A program made the position numbers and the translations under genes. Under the pieces are notes generated by a model. It worked only from the letters and a program-made list of their open reading frames with translations. It searched no databases and was not told the DNA's origin. Below are positions 30,946 to 39,854 of a DNA stretch of 64,000 nt, one piece after another. Location: the NCBI RefSeq assembly GCF_010731815.2, contig NZ_AP022593.1:5890001-5954000 (forward strand), written 5' to 3'. Position 1 is the first letter of the stretch. Every line of letters starts with the position of its first letter. The stretch is from Mycolicibacterium arabiense (lineage in GTDB: Bacteria > Actinomycetota > Actinomycetes > Mycobacteriales > Mycobacteriaceae).

Positions 30946-32027
30946 AGGATCACCACGGAACGCAGGACCTCACCGGCGTGCATCTTTCCGAAGGCGTCCT
31001 CGATGCCGTCGAGGCCGATGCGTTCGGACACGAACCTGTCGAGTGGAAGCCGGCCCTCGCGATAGAGGCTGATGAGCGTGGGGAAGTCGCGCTCGGGCAG
31101 GCAGTCGCCGTACCAGGACGACTTCAGCGACCCGCCGCGGGAGAAGAAGTCGATCAGTGGCATCTCCAGCGTCATGTCCGGTGTGGGGACACCCACCAGG
31201 ACCACCGTCCCTGCCAGGTCGCGGGCGTAGAACGCCTGCTTCCACGTCTCGGGCCTGCCGACCGCGTCGATGACGACGTCCGCGCCGTTGCCGTCGGTGA
31301 GGTCCTGGATGGTCTCGACGACGTCGAGTTCCTTGGCGTTGATGGTGTGCGTGGCGCCGAAGTCGCGGGCCCATTCGAGCTTCTTGTCGTCGGTGTCCAC
31401 GGCGATGATCCGCTTGGCGCCGACGAGTGCGGCGCCGGCGATCGCGGCGTCGCCGACGCCACCGCAGCCGATCACGGCGACGGTGTCGTTGCGCTCGACG
31501 GCACCGGTGTTGATGGCCGCGCCGATCCCGGCCATGACCCCGCAGCCCAGCAGACCCGCCACGGCGGGGTCGGCCTCCGGGTCGACCTTGGTGCACTGGC
31601 CCTCGTGTACCAGGGTCTTGTCGGCGAACGCGCCGATGCCCAGCGCCGGAGTCAGTTCGGTGCCGTCGGTCAGCGTCATCTTCTGCGCGGCGTTGTGGGT
31701 GTCGAAGCAGTACCACGGCCTGCCGCGCTTGCAGGCCCGGCACTGGCCGCACACCGCGCGCCAGTTCAGCACCACGAAGTCGCCGGGCTCGACGGCGGTG
31801 ACGCCCTCACCCACGGACTCGACGGTGCCCGCGGCCTCGTGGCCGAGCAGGAAGGGGTATTCGTCGTTGATGCCGCCTTCGCGGTACGTCAGATCGGTGT
31901 GGCAGACCCCGCACGCGATGACGTCCACCACGACCTCGCCGGGACCCGGGTCGGGGATCACGATGTCGACCAGTTCGACGGGCTGCTTCTTGCTCCGGCT
32001 GATCACGCCGCGCACTGTCTGACTCAT
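30942..32027 (-). CDS. mscR: S-(hydroxymethyl)mycothiol dehydrogenase / S-nitrosomycothiol reductase
   Basis: Zinc- and NAD-dependent medium-chain alcohol dehydrogenase, 361 residues. It oxidises the formaldehyde-mycothiol adduct and reduces nitrosomycothiol. Visible elements are the catalytic-zinc [20 protein letters not shown] and GHEAAGTV motifs, the structural-zinc Cys cluster ([15 protein letters not shown]), and the cofactor loop [15 protein letters not shown]. The [20 protein letters not shown] block is typical of the mycothiol-dependent subgroup. Operon with the MBL hydrolase downstream. Gene order supports orthology with Rv2259. Confidence 0.92.
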   Translation of the reverse strand: MSQTVRGVISRSKKQPVELVDIVIPDPGPGEVVVDVIACGVCHTDLTYREGGINDEYPFLLGHEAAGTVESVGEGVTAVEPGDFVVLNWRAVCGQCRACKRGRPWYCFDTHNAAQKMTLTDGTELTPALGIGAFADKTLVHEGQCTKVDPEADPAVAGLLGCGVMAGIGAAINTGAVERNDTVAVIGCGGVGDAAIAGAALVGAKRIIAVDTDDKKLEWARDFGATHTINAKELDVVETIQDLTDGNGADVVIDAVGRPETWKQAFYARDLAGTVVLVGVPTPDMTLEMPLIDFFSRGGSLKSSWYGDCLPERDFPTLISLYREGRLPLDRFVSERIGLDGIEDAFGKMHAGEVLRSVVIL

Positions 32028-32119
32028 GCCAACAACTTAATGGGTGAGGGTGCTCGCGCACCGGTGGAGTCGAGCGCCGTCCACGCGTGTCCGATGCCCC
32101 GCGCACTACGATCCTCCAC

Positions 32120-32944
32120 GTGAGTGCCCTGGACACCGTTGCCGAGTGGCCGGTCCCCAACGTCGCCGCAACCGTGGTGGGTCCGGCGGGCACGTTGGCC
32201 GAGCATGGGGACGTCGAGCGACGCTTCCCGCTGGCGTCGGTGACCAAGCTCCTGGTGGCCCGGGCCGCCCACGTCGCGATCGAGGAAGGTGCGCTCGACC
32301 TCGATGCCCCCGCCGGGCCGCCCGGCGCCACGGTGCGCCACCTGCTCGCGCACACCTCCGGCCTGTCGATGCGGTCGGCCGACGTCATCGCGACGCCCGG
32401 CACCCGGCGCGTCTACTCCAACGAGGGCTTCGCCGTCCTCGCCCGCACGCTGCAGGAGGAGTCGGGTATCGAGTTCGCCGATTACCTGCGCGAGGCGGTG
32501 CTCGATCCGCTCGGCATGACGTCGACGACCCTCGCCGGCGGTGCCGAGGAGGCCGGGTACGGCGCTGAGTCGACGACCGCCGACCTCGCCGTCTTCGCGC
32601 GGGAACTGCTGCGCCCGGAACTGGTCTCGCCGCAGCTGCACGGTGAGGCGACGACCGTGCAATTCCCCGGCCTGGCCGGCGTGCTGCCCGGCTTCGGCAC
32701 GCAGCGGCCCAACGACTGGGGGCTGGGCTTCGAGCTGCGCGACGGCAAGTCGCCGCACTGGACGGGAGCGCAGAACTCGGCTGCGACGTTCGGGCACTTC
32801 GGTCAGTCGGGCACGTTCCTGTGGGTGGATCCGACGGCTGACCTGGCCCTCGTCGTCCTCACCGACCACGACTTCGGCGACTGGACGCACACCGTCTGGC
32901 CGGCGATTTCTGATGGAGTCCTGAGAGATTTCAAAGCACACTAG
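32120..32944 (+). CDS. Serine beta-lactamase-like hydrolase (Rv2257c-like)
   Basis: 274-residue member of the class C beta-lactamase/esterase superfamily. The catalytic SxxK is in PLASVTKLLVARAA, YxN is YSNEGFAVL, and the late HxG-like element is in TFGHFGQSGTFLW. No signal peptide is visible, so it is probably a cytoplasmic esterase or peptidase rather than a resistance enzyme. GTG 32120 (VSALDTVAEWPVPNVAATVV) fits the family length; GTG 32087 would add 11 residues. It is divergent from mscR. Confidence 0.82.
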   Translation: MSALDTVAEWPVPNVAATVVGPAGTLAEHGDVERRFPLASVTKLLVARAAHVAIEEGALDLDAPAGPPGATVRHLLAHTSGLSMRSADVIATPGTRRVYSNEGFAVLARTLQEESGIEFADYLREAVLDPLGMTSTTLAGGAEEAGYGAESTTADLAVFARELLRPELVSPQLHGEATTVQFPGLAGVLPGFGTQRPNDWGLGFELRDGKSPHWTGAQNSAATFGHFGQSGTFLWVDPTADLALVVLTDHDFGDWTHTVWPAISDGVLRDFKAH

Positions 32945-33054
32945 CGCAACACCGGTCCCACAAGGCACAATAGACACGCACGAAACATCTGCATCAGTTA
33001 GGTAACACCAGGCCGTTGGGGAAGACGTCCCAGGTGGAGCCTTAAGGAGCAGAT

Positions 33055-33567
33055 ATGCGTGCGTCGAACCAGTTCGCCGACGCGACGACAGGTGTGGTGT
33101 ACGTCCACGCCTCACCCGCGGCGGTGTGTCCCCACGTCGAGTGGGCGTTGTCGTCGACCCTGTCGGCGCGCGCCAACCTGAAGTGGACCCCTCAACCCGC
33201 CATGCCCGGACAACTCCGCGCCATCACCAACTGGCGTGGACCCGTGGGCACCGGCGCTGCCTTGGCGAACGCACTGCGCGCCTGGTCGGTGCTCCGCTTC
33301 GAGGTCACCGAAGACCCCAGTGAGGGCGTCGACGGTCACCGGTGGTGCCACACCCCCCAGCTCGGACTGTGGAACGGCGCGATGAGCGCCAACGGCGACG
33401 TCATGGTCGGCGAGATGCGACTGCGCGGACTCATGCGATCGGGCGCCGAGACCCTGGCCGCAGAACTCGACACCGTGCTGGGCACGGCATGGGACGAGGC
33501 GCTCGAGCCCTACCGCGGCGGCGGCGACACCGGTGAGGTCAGCTGGCTGAACCGCGGAGTCGGGTAG
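33055..33567 (+). CDS. DUF3145 family protein (Rv2256c-like)
   Basis: 170-residue cytoplasmic protein of unknown function, conserved in mycobacteria and relatives. A strong AAGGAG site precedes ATG 33055. The sequence begins MRASNQFADATTGVVYVHASPAAVCPHVEWAL and contains LGLWNGAMSANGDVMVGEMRLR. No catalytic motif is recognised. The upstream 110 bp (32945-33054) holds an AT-richer CACAATAGAC stretch that may be a -10 region. The stop lies two bases from that of the convergent lipid kinase. Confidence 0.85.
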   Translation: MRASNQFADATTGVVYVHASPAAVCPHVEWALSSTLSARANLKWTPQPAMPGQLRAITNWRGPVGTGAALANALRAWSVLRFEVTEDPSEGVDGHRWCHTPQLGLWNGAMSANGDVMVGEMRLRGLMRSGAETLAAELDTVLGTAWDEALEPYRGGGDTGEVSWLNRGVG

Positions 33568-33569
33568 CT

Positions 33570-34460
33570 CTACGGTCGCAGGACCGTCAGAGCGCCTTCG
33601 ACCGCCGACACCTCCACCGGTAGCGGACACACCAACTCGCCGTCGGCGTAGGCGTTGATCCCCGGGCAGTCGACCGTGATCACCTTCGCCCGGGCCGTGC
33701 TCACCTCGTCCAGGTCGACGTGGGTGCCCTTGAAGACGGTCGGGAAGAGCCGAATCAGCTTGGTGCGCGATGCCGATCGCACCATCGTCGCGTCGAGCAT
33801 GCCGTCGGAGTGGTCGGCGCCCGGGCAGATCAACATGCCGCCGCCGTAGCTCCTCGTGTTGCCGAATGCCGCGAGAGTGAGTTCCGTGACGACTTCCGGG
33901 CCGCCGTCGAAGGTCAGGCGGAACGGCAGCAGGCGCAGCTGCGACAGCTCGGCGACCATCGCGACGTTGTACCGCATCCGGCCGTGCGGCCATCGCATGC
34001 GGTTGGTGCGATCGGTGACCAGCGAGTCGAAGCCGGCCGCCATCACCGTGCCGAACCAACGGTCGGTGCCGTCGGCGCCGCGGATGCGGCCGAGGTCCAC
34101 GCGTTCGGTCCTGCCGTCGACGATGGCGTCCACGGCCGCGGCGGGATCGCCCGTCGGCAGGCCGAATTCGCGCGCATGGTCGTTGCCGGTGCCGGCCGGG
34201 ACGATGCCCAGCGGTACGTCGCCCAGCGCCAACGCCTGCAGTGCGACCGACACGATGCCGTCGCCACCGACCACCACCAGCGCGTCGGTGCCGCGGGCGA
34301 GTTCGTCGTCGACCAGTCTGCGGGCGTGCACGGCATCGCGGCCCACGATCTCGCACACGTCGACACCGCGCTGCTGGAACCGCGCGACGGCTCGCTGCGC
34401 GGCGTGCGGCGCGTTGCCGTGTCCCGATGCCGGGTTGGTGAGGACGGTGACCCGGTTCAC
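33570..34460 (-). CDS. Diacylglycerol/lipid kinase (Rv2252-like)
   Basis: 296-residue DAGK-catalytic-domain enzyme that phosphorylates diacylglycerol or related lipids; the M. tuberculosis relative is linked to phosphatidic acid and PIM synthesis. Nucleotide-binding motifs are VTVLTNPASGHGNAPHA, VVGGDGIVSVALQAL (GGDGT-like, with Ile replacing Thr) and GIVPAGTGNDHAREFG. The GTG start overlaps the stop of the FAD-linked oxidase (GTGA). The pair looks like a lipid-metabolism operon. Confidence 0.9.
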   Translation of the reverse strand: MNRVTVLTNPASGHGNAPHAAQRAVARFQQRGVDVCEIVGRDAVHARRLVDDELARGTDALVVVGGDGIVSVALQALALGDVPLGIVPAGTGNDHAREFGLPTGDPAAAVDAIVDGRTERVDLGRIRGADGTDRWFGTVMAAGFDSLVTDRTNRMRWPHGRMRYNVAMVAELSQLRLLPFRLTFDGGPEVVTELTLAAFGNTRSYGGGMLICPGADHSDGMLDATMVRSASRTKLIRLFPTVFKGTHVDLDEVSTARAKVITVDCPGINAYADGELVCPLPVEVSAVEGALTVLRP

Positions 34461-36070
34461 GGAATCAGCTTGCCCGGATTCATGATTCCCGCGGGATCGA
34501 GTACGCCCTTGACGGCACGCAGCACCTCGACGCCCAGGTCGCCGATCTCGTCACGCATCCACGGGCGGTGATCGGCGCCGACGGCGTGATGGTGGGTGAT
34601 GGTCGCCCCGCAGCGGACCATCGCGTCCGATGCCGCGGTCTTGGTGGCGCGCCACTGCTCGATCGCATCGCCCCGCTGCCCGGCGACCACGGTGAAGTAC
34701 AGCGAGGCGCCGGTCGGGTACACGTGCGAAATGTGGCACAGGACCAGTGCGGGCGTGCCCGATTCGGAGAGTGAGTTCGTCAACGCGTCGGTCACAGCGG
34801 CCTTGAGCGTCATGACGTTCGACCAGTTGGTGGCCGTCTCCAGGGTCTCGCACAGCGCCCCCGCAGAGAGCAGCGAGTCGCGCAGATACGGTGCGCCGAA
34901 CCGGCCATGCTCCCAGGCCTTCGCAGGTGCCTCGCCGAGCGACGTGCCGCCGGCGGCCTCGAGTACGGCGCGCGTCTCGGCGTGTCTGCTCTCGGCGTGG
35001 GCGGCGGTGCCCTCGAACGCCGTGATGGCGAGGCATCCGCCGGTGACCGTCTGCTCGCCGATCGCCTCGGTGGTGGCCAGGTTGACCCCGGTCTCGGCTT
35101 CGTCGGACAGCCTGATCACCGTCGGCCCGGTGCCGGTCTGCACCACGGCCCGCAAAGCCGATGCACCCGTTGCGAAGTCGGGGAACGACCATGCCTCGTA
35201 TCGCGTCGTCTCGGGAGCGGGGTGAACGCGCACCCGCACCCGGGTGATCACGCCGAAGGTTCCCTCGGAGCCGACGATGAGCTGGCGGAGATCGGGCCCC
35301 GCCGCCGAGGCCGGTGCGCGGCCGAGGTCGAGAACGCCTGCGGGGGTTACGACGCGCAGCCCGCGCACCATGTCGTCGAACCGGCCGTAGCCCGCGGAGT
35401 CCTGACCCGACGACCGCGTCGCCGCGAACCCGCCGATGGTCGCGAACTGAAAGCTCTGCGGGTAGTGCCCGAGCGAGAACCCGCGCGCGCCGAGCAGCCG
35501 TTCGGCCTCGGGCCCGGTGACGCCCGCGCCGAGTTCGGCCTCACCGGAGGTCTCGTCGAGGTCGTACAGGGCGTCAAGGCGTCGCAGATCCAGCGAGACG
35601 ACGGCCCCGAAATCGCCGCGGAGCGGGTCGAGTCCACCGACGACGCTGGTGCCGCCGCCGAACGGGACGACGGCGATCCTGCGTTCCGCGCACGCCGCGA
35701 GTACTGCGGCCACCTCGTCGTCGTCGGCGGGCAGGAGGACGGCGTCCGGTGCATCTTGAACGCCGGTGTGCCTGCGGCGCAACAGATCCAGTGTCGACTT
35801 GCCGCCCGCGCGCAGCAGCCTGCCGAGGTCGTCGACGACGCAGTGTTCGGCGCCGACGATCTCGCTGAGCGCGCTGGCGTCGGCGTCGGAGAGGGCTGAC
35901 GGCCGCAGCTGGACCTGGTCGGCGGTCAGCTCGGTCCGCGGTGTCGTGTCGACGCCGAGTGCCTGGTTCAGCAGGGTGCGGATGCCGTCGGAGAGCGGCT
36001 TGGCGGCAGCAGGATCACCCCAGGCGTTCCACTTCATCGGGGGCATCGACTGGTCGTCCACGAGAGTCAT
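34457..36070 (-). CDS. FAD-linked oxidase, alkylglycerone-phosphate-synthase-like (Rv2251-like)
   Basis: 537-residue PCMH/VAO-type flavoprotein. The FAD-binding half holds VVPFGGGTSVVGGLDPLRG (about residue 135) and ARGFSLGHYPQSFQFATIGGFAATRSSGQDS-like segments; the C-terminal half ends PAGIMNPGKLIP. Closest in design to alkyldihydroxyacetone-phosphate synthase and D-lactate/glycolate oxidases. The ATG at 36070 is only 20 bp from the divergent TetR start, so at least one transcript is nearly leaderless. Coupled to the lipid kinase downstream. Confidence 0.87.
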   Translation of the reverse strand: MTLVDDQSMPPMKWNAWGDPAAAKPLSDGIRTLLNQALGVDTTPRTELTADQVQLRPSALSDADASALSEIVGAEHCVVDDLGRLLRAGGKSTLDLLRRRHTGVQDAPDAVLLPADDDEVAAVLAACAERRIAVVPFGGGTSVVGGLDPLRGDFGAVVSLDLRRLDALYDLDETSGEAELGAGVTGPEAERLLGARGFSLGHYPQSFQFATIGGFAATRSSGQDSAGYGRFDDMVRGLRVVTPAGVLDLGRAPASAAGPDLRQLIVGSEGTFGVITRVRVRVHPAPETTRYEAWSFPDFATGASALRAVVQTGTGPTVIRLSDEAETGVNLATTEAIGEQTVTGGCLAITAFEGTAAHAESRHAETRAVLEAAGGTSLGEAPAKAWEHGRFGAPYLRDSLLSAGALCETLETATNWSNVMTLKAAVTDALTNSLSESGTPALVLCHISHVYPTGASLYFTVVAGQRGDAIEQWRATKTAASDAMVRCGATITHHHAVGADHRPWMRDEIGDLGVEVLRAVKGVLDPAGIMNPGKLIP

Positions 36071-36107
36071 GCGTTACAGTATTACAGATCATGTCAATCA
36101 GTAACGC
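36071..36107. promoter_or_regulatory. Compact divergent promoter/operator between FAD oxidase and TetR genes
   Basis: Only 20 bp separate the two start codons (36070 and 36091). The interval contains a direct repeat TTACAG-TA-TTACAG (36074-36087). A 7-bp inverted repeat, GCGTTAC (36071-36077) and GTAACGC (36101-36107), extends into the TetR coding start. There is no room for Shine-Dalgarno sites plus promoters, so leaderless starts and TetR autoregulation are likely. Confidence 0.5.
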
Positions 36108-36672
36108 AGCGCCGCCCGCGCCGGTGGCGGATCGCATCCTCGACGCGGCGGCGGAATGCGTCGTCGCCTACGGGGTCGACCGCGTCACGCTCGCCGAGAT
36201 CGCCCGTCGCGCCGGTGTCAGCCGACCCACCGTGTACCGGCGTTTCCCCGACACCCGCTCGATCCTCGCGGCGCTGCTGACCCTCCGGATCACCCGCGCG
36301 CTCGACGAGGTCCCCAGTGCGGGCACGGGCCGGGAGCGCCTGGTGGAGCGGGTGATCGATCTCGCCGACCGACTGCGCCACGAACCCGTGATCATGACCG
36401 TGCTGCACCAGGCGCCCGACCTCGCGATGGTCTATCTCTCGGAACGACTGGGCACCAGCCAGCAGATCCTGCTCGACGCCGTCGCCGACGAGATCGCGGC
36501 GGCCCAGCGCGAGGGCAGCGTGCGCGCCGGCGACCCCCGTCGGCTGGCGGCGATGTGCCTGCTCATCACGCAGTCGACGATCCTGTCCGCCGACTCCGTC
36601 GAACCGATCCTCGACTCCGACGCACTCGCCACCGAACTGGCCCACGCCCTGAACGGATACCTCAAGCCATGA
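36091..36672 (+). CDS. TetR family transcriptional regulator (Rv2250c-like)
   Basis: 193 residues. The HTH is DRILDAAAECVVAYGVDRVT, then LAEIARRAGVSRPTVYRRFPDTR, followed by a helical ligand domain. No Shine-Dalgarno sequence precedes ATG 36091, consistent with leaderless translation. The stop overlaps the glpD start (ATGA), so the regulator is co-translated with glpD and is divergent from the FAD oxidase/lipid kinase pair. The likely targets are both transcripts. Confidence 0.9.
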   Translation: MSISNAAPPAPVADRILDAAAECVVAYGVDRVTLAEIARRAGVSRPTVYRRFPDTRSILAALLTLRITRALDEVPSAGTGRERLVERVIDLADRLRHEPVIMTVLHQAPDLAMVYLSERLGTSQQILLDAVADEIAAAQREGSVRAGDPRRLAAMCLLITQSTILSADSVEPILDSDALATELAHALNGYLKP

Positions 36673-38204
36673 CCAGTCCGACCGCACTCAACGCCGCCCG
36701 CCGCACCTCCGACCTCCGGGCGCTCGGGGACGGGGGACCGGTGGACGTCGTCGTCATCGGCGGGGGCATCACCGGCACGGGCATCGCGCTCGACGCAGCG
36801 ACCAGGGGGCTGTCGGTGGTGCTCGTCGAGAAGCACGACCTGGCCTTCGGTACCAGCCGGTGGAGTTCCAAGCTGGTGCACGGAGGCCTGCGCTACCTCG
36901 CCACCGGCAACTTCGGCATCGCGCGGCGCAGCGCCGTCGAACGCGGAATCCTCATGTCCCGCAACGCCCCTCACCTGGTCACGGCGATGCCGCAACTGGT
37001 GCCGCTGCTGCCGTCGATGAGCACGTCGTCACGGGCGCTGGTCCGCGTCGGCTTCACCGCGGGCGACGGGCTGCGCAGGTTGGCGGGGACGTCCGCGGCG
37101 ACGCTACCGCGGTCTCGGCGCATCGACGCCCGTCGGTCCGCCGAACTGTCACCGACGGTGCGCCGGGAGGGTCTCGACGGCGCCTTCCTTGCCTACGACG
37201 GGCAACTCATCGACGACGCCCGCCTCGTCACCGCCGTCGCGCGCACGGCCGCGCAGCACGGCGCGCGGGTGCTGACCCGGGTGTCGGCGTCGCAGGCGAC
37301 CGGCACATCGGTCCGGCTGACCGACGAACTGACCGGGGAATCGCTCGACGTGACGGCGCGTGCGGTGATCAACGCGACCGGGGTGTGGGCCGGTGAGGTC
37401 GACTCGTCGATCCGGTTGCGGCCCAGCCGCGGCACGCACCTGGTGTTCGATGCGGCGACGTTCGGCAACCCCACCGCCGCGTTGACGGTCCCGATTCCCG
37501 GGGCGGTCAATCGGTTCGTCTTCGCGATGCCCGAGCAGCTCGGTCGGGTGTACCTCGGCCTCACCGACGAGGACGCTCCCGGGCCGATTCCCGATGTGCC
37601 GGAACCGACGCCGGACGAGGTTGCGTTCCTGCTCGACACCGTCAACACCGCGCTCGACACGGCGCTGACGACGGCCGACGTGATCGGCGCGTATGCGGGG
37701 CTGCGGCCGCTGATCGACACCGGTAGCGGGCACACCGCCGACGTGTCACGCGACCACGCGGTCAGTGAGTCCGCCAATGGCGTCGTGAGCGTGATCGGCG
37801 GCAAGCTCACCGAGTATCGCTACATGGCCGAGGACGTGCTGGACCGGGCGATTGCGTTGCGTGGGTTGTCGGCCGGGCCGTGCCGCACGCGCAACCTGCC
37901 GCTGGTTGGGGCGCTCGCCAACCCGGTGGCGACGCTGCGGTCGCCGGTCGAATTGCCGTCGTCACTGGTCGCCCGCTTCGGCGCCGAGGCGCCCAACGTG
38001 ATCGCGCGTGCGACGTGTGCGCGCCCCACGGAGCGAGTCGCCGACGGAATCGACGTGCTGCGGGCGGAATTCGAGTACGCGGTCACCCACGAGGGCGCCC
38101 TGACCGTCGACGACGTGCTCGACCGCCGGACGCGGATCGGCCTGGTGGCAGAGGATCGTTCGCGGGTCGTGGGCGTCGCAGAGGAGATGTTCGCGGCCCG
38201 CTGA
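36669..38204 (+). CDS. glpD: Glycerol-3-phosphate dehydrogenase
   Basis: 511-residue FAD-dependent, membrane-associated enzyme oxidising glycerol-3-phosphate to dihydroxyacetone phosphate and feeding electrons to menaquinone. The N-terminal FAD site is VVVIGGGITGTGIALDAATRG, followed by the family block GTSRWSSKLVHGGLRYL. The C-terminal DAO-C domain includes DHAVSESANGVVSVIGGKLTEYR. A 100-codon longer open frame lies over the TetR gene and is rejected. Orthologous in position to M. tuberculosis glpD1. Confidence 0.92.
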   Translation: MTSPTALNAARRTSDLRALGDGGPVDVVVIGGGITGTGIALDAATRGLSVVLVEKHDLAFGTSRWSSKLVHGGLRYLATGNFGIARRSAVERGILMSRNAPHLVTAMPQLVPLLPSMSTSSRALVRVGFTAGDGLRRLAGTSAATLPRSRRIDARRSAELSPTVRREGLDGAFLAYDGQLIDDARLVTAVARTAAQHGARVLTRVSASQATGTSVRLTDELTGESLDVTARAVINATGVWAGEVDSSIRLRPSRGTHLVFDAATFGNPTAALTVPIPGAVNRFVFAMPEQLGRVYLGLTDEDAPGPIPDVPEPTPDEVAFLLDTVNTALDTALTTADVIGAYAGLRPLIDTGSGHTADVSRDHAVSESANGVVSVIGGKLTEYRYMAEDVLDRAIALRGLSAGPCRTRNLPLVGALANPVATLRSPVELPSSLVARFGAEAPNVIARATCARPTERVADGIDVLRAEFEYAVTHEGALTVDDVLDRRTRIGLVAEDRSRVVGVAEEMFAAR

Positions 38205-38208
38205 GCGC

Positions 38209-38275
38209 CGAGTGTGTGGGTTGTGTACGCATTTCGGCCGGTTGGCGTACGTAAGGCCCACAGTCGCGCACTCCA
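38209..38275. repeat. Imperfect inverted repeat between glpD and accD6
   Basis: GAGTG, TGTGGG and GTACGC in the left half are matched by GCGTAC, CCCACA and CACTC in the right half, around a short centre. It precedes the perfect terminator hairpin and may add to it or may be an intergenic repeat family; copies elsewhere cannot be checked here. Confidence 0.4.
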
Positions 38276-38286
38276 CGAACGCCCAA

Positions 38287-38335
38287 CAGACGCAAAATCC
38301 CCTGATGCACCGGGCATCAGGGGATTTTGCGTCTG
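38287..38335. terminator. Bidirectional intrinsic terminator between glpD and accD6
   Basis: A perfect 22-bp inverted repeat, left arm 38287-38308 and right arm 38314-38335, with the 5-base loop ACCGG. The stem includes CCCCTGATGC plus an A4/T4 tract, giving T-rich sequence after the GC core on either strand. It lies between the convergent glpD and FAS-II transcripts, 83 bases after the glpD stop and 21 bases beyond accD6. Confidence 0.85.
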
Positions 38336-38355
38336 CTCGCGGGGAAGCCCCCGGC

Positions 38356-39789
38356 TTACAGCGGGATGTTCTTGTGGCGGCCGCGGCGGGCGGGCGCCTC
38401 GGCGAGGGCCTGGGTCACGACGCTACGGGTGTGCGCCGGGTCGATCTTCGCGTCGACGACGCCGATCTCGATGGCGCTGTCCACGCCGCCGGCGATCCGC
38501 TCGTGCTCGGCAGCCAGCTCCTCGTGCAGGGCTTCGCGGTCCTCCGGAGCGGCGGCGGCGAGCTTGCGCTTGTGCAGGATTCCGACCGCGGCTTTGGCGC
38601 CCATGACGGCGACCTCGGCGTCGGGCCACGCGAACACCTTGGTGGCACCCAGCGACCGCGAGTTCATCGCGATGTACGCGCCGCCGTAGATCTTGCGGGT
38701 CACCAGCGTGACGCGGGGAACCGTCGCCTCACCGAACGCGTGCAGCAGCTTGGCACCGCGGCGGACCACGCCGCCCCACTCCTGGTCGACACCGGGCAGG
38801 TAGCCGGGCACGTCGACGACCACGACGATCGGGATGCCGAACGCGTCGCACAGCCGCACGAAACGCGCTGCCTTCTCCGCACTCTCGGAGTTCAGGCAAC
38901 CGCCCAGGCGCAGCGGGTTGTTGGCGAGCACGCCGACCGAGCGGCCCGCGAGACGACCGAGGCCGACCACCATCGACGGCGCCCACTTGGCCTGGAACTC
39001 CTCGAAGGGAGCGTCCTCGTCGAGCAGGGCGCTCACCAGCGGGTGCACGTCGTAGGCGCGCCGGGGGGAGTCGGGCAGCAGCGCCGCGAGGTCGGTGTCG
39101 CCGGCCTCGGCCTTGCTGCGGTCGAAGTGCCCCTGCTGGCAGAACAGGCCGACCAGGCGGCGGCCACGCTCGTAGGCGTCGAGTTCGTCGTCGGCGACGA
39201 TGTGGCAGACGCCGGACTTCTTGTGGTGGGTGTCGGGCCCACCGAGGGACGCCATGTCGACGTCCTCGCCGGTGACGCTGCGGACGACGTCGGGGCCGGT
39301 GACGAACACGCGGCCCTCCGGCGCCATGATCACGACGTCGGTGAGCGCGGGGCCGTAGGCGGCGCCGCCCGCGGCGAAGCCGACGACCACGGAGATCTGC
39401 GGGATGTAGCCGGAGGCGCGGATCATCGCCTCGAACACGAGACCGACCGCGTGCAGCGCCTTGACGCCCTCGGCCAGCCGGGCGCCACCGGAGTGCCAGA
39501 TGCCGATGATCGGGCTCTGCTCCTCGATGGCGGTGTCGTACGCGTCGACGATGTGCTTGCAGCCGTCGACGCCCATCGCGCCACCCATGACGGTGCCGTC
39601 GGTGCAGAAGGCAACGGTGCGCACGCCGTTGACGGTGCCGGCCGCGGCGAGGACGCCGGACTTGTCCCGCTCGTGCAGCAGTTCGACGCTGCCGTCGTCG
39701 AAGAAGGTGGAGAGGCGCAACAGCGGGTCGCGCGGGTCGAGGGATTCGCCTACGTTGCCGGGGGCTTCCGGATTGGCCACTGTCGTCAT
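38356..39789 (-). CDS. accD6: Acyl-CoA carboxylase carboxyltransferase (beta) subunit
   Basis: 477-residue carboxyltransferase that makes malonyl-CoA for FAS-I/FAS-II. The crotonase-like N- and C-domains carry oxyanion-forming Gly-rich segments (GGAMGVDGCKHIVDAYDTA, IIGIWHSGGARLAEGV; later GAKLLHAFGEATVPRVTLVTRKIYGGAYIAMNSR). The start has an AGGAG site. It ends the FAS-II operon, 65 bp after kasB, as in M. tuberculosis (Rv2247). A biotinylated AccA subunit would be encoded elsewhere. Confidence 0.95.
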   Translation of the reverse strand: MTTVANPEAPGNVGESLDPRDPLLRLSTFFDDGSVELLHERDKSGVLAAAGTVNGVRTVAFCTDGTVMGGAMGVDGCKHIVDAYDTAIEEQSPIIGIWHSGGARLAEGVKALHAVGLVFEAMIRASGYIPQISVVVGFAAGGAAYGPALTDVVIMAPEGRVFVTGPDVVRSVTGEDVDMASLGGPDTHHKKSGVCHIVADDELDAYERGRRLVGLFCQQGHFDRSKAEAGDTDLAALLPDSPRRAYDVHPLVSALLDEDAPFEEFQAKWAPSMVVGLGRLAGRSVGVLANNPLRLGGCLNSESAEKAARFVRLCDAFGIPIVVVVDVPGYLPGVDQEWGGVVRRGAKLLHAFGEATVPRVTLVTRKIYGGAYIAMNSRSLGATKVFAWPDAEVAVMGAKAAVGILHKRKLAAAAPEDREALHEELAAEHERIAGGVDSAIEIGVVDAKIDPAHTRSVVTQALAEAPARRGRHKNIPL

Positions 39790-39854
39790 CTCAAGTCTCC
39801 TGGTTTCGTAACGCTTCGCTTCAAGGGCGCTGTTGGTTTCGTGCCGTGCGTACT

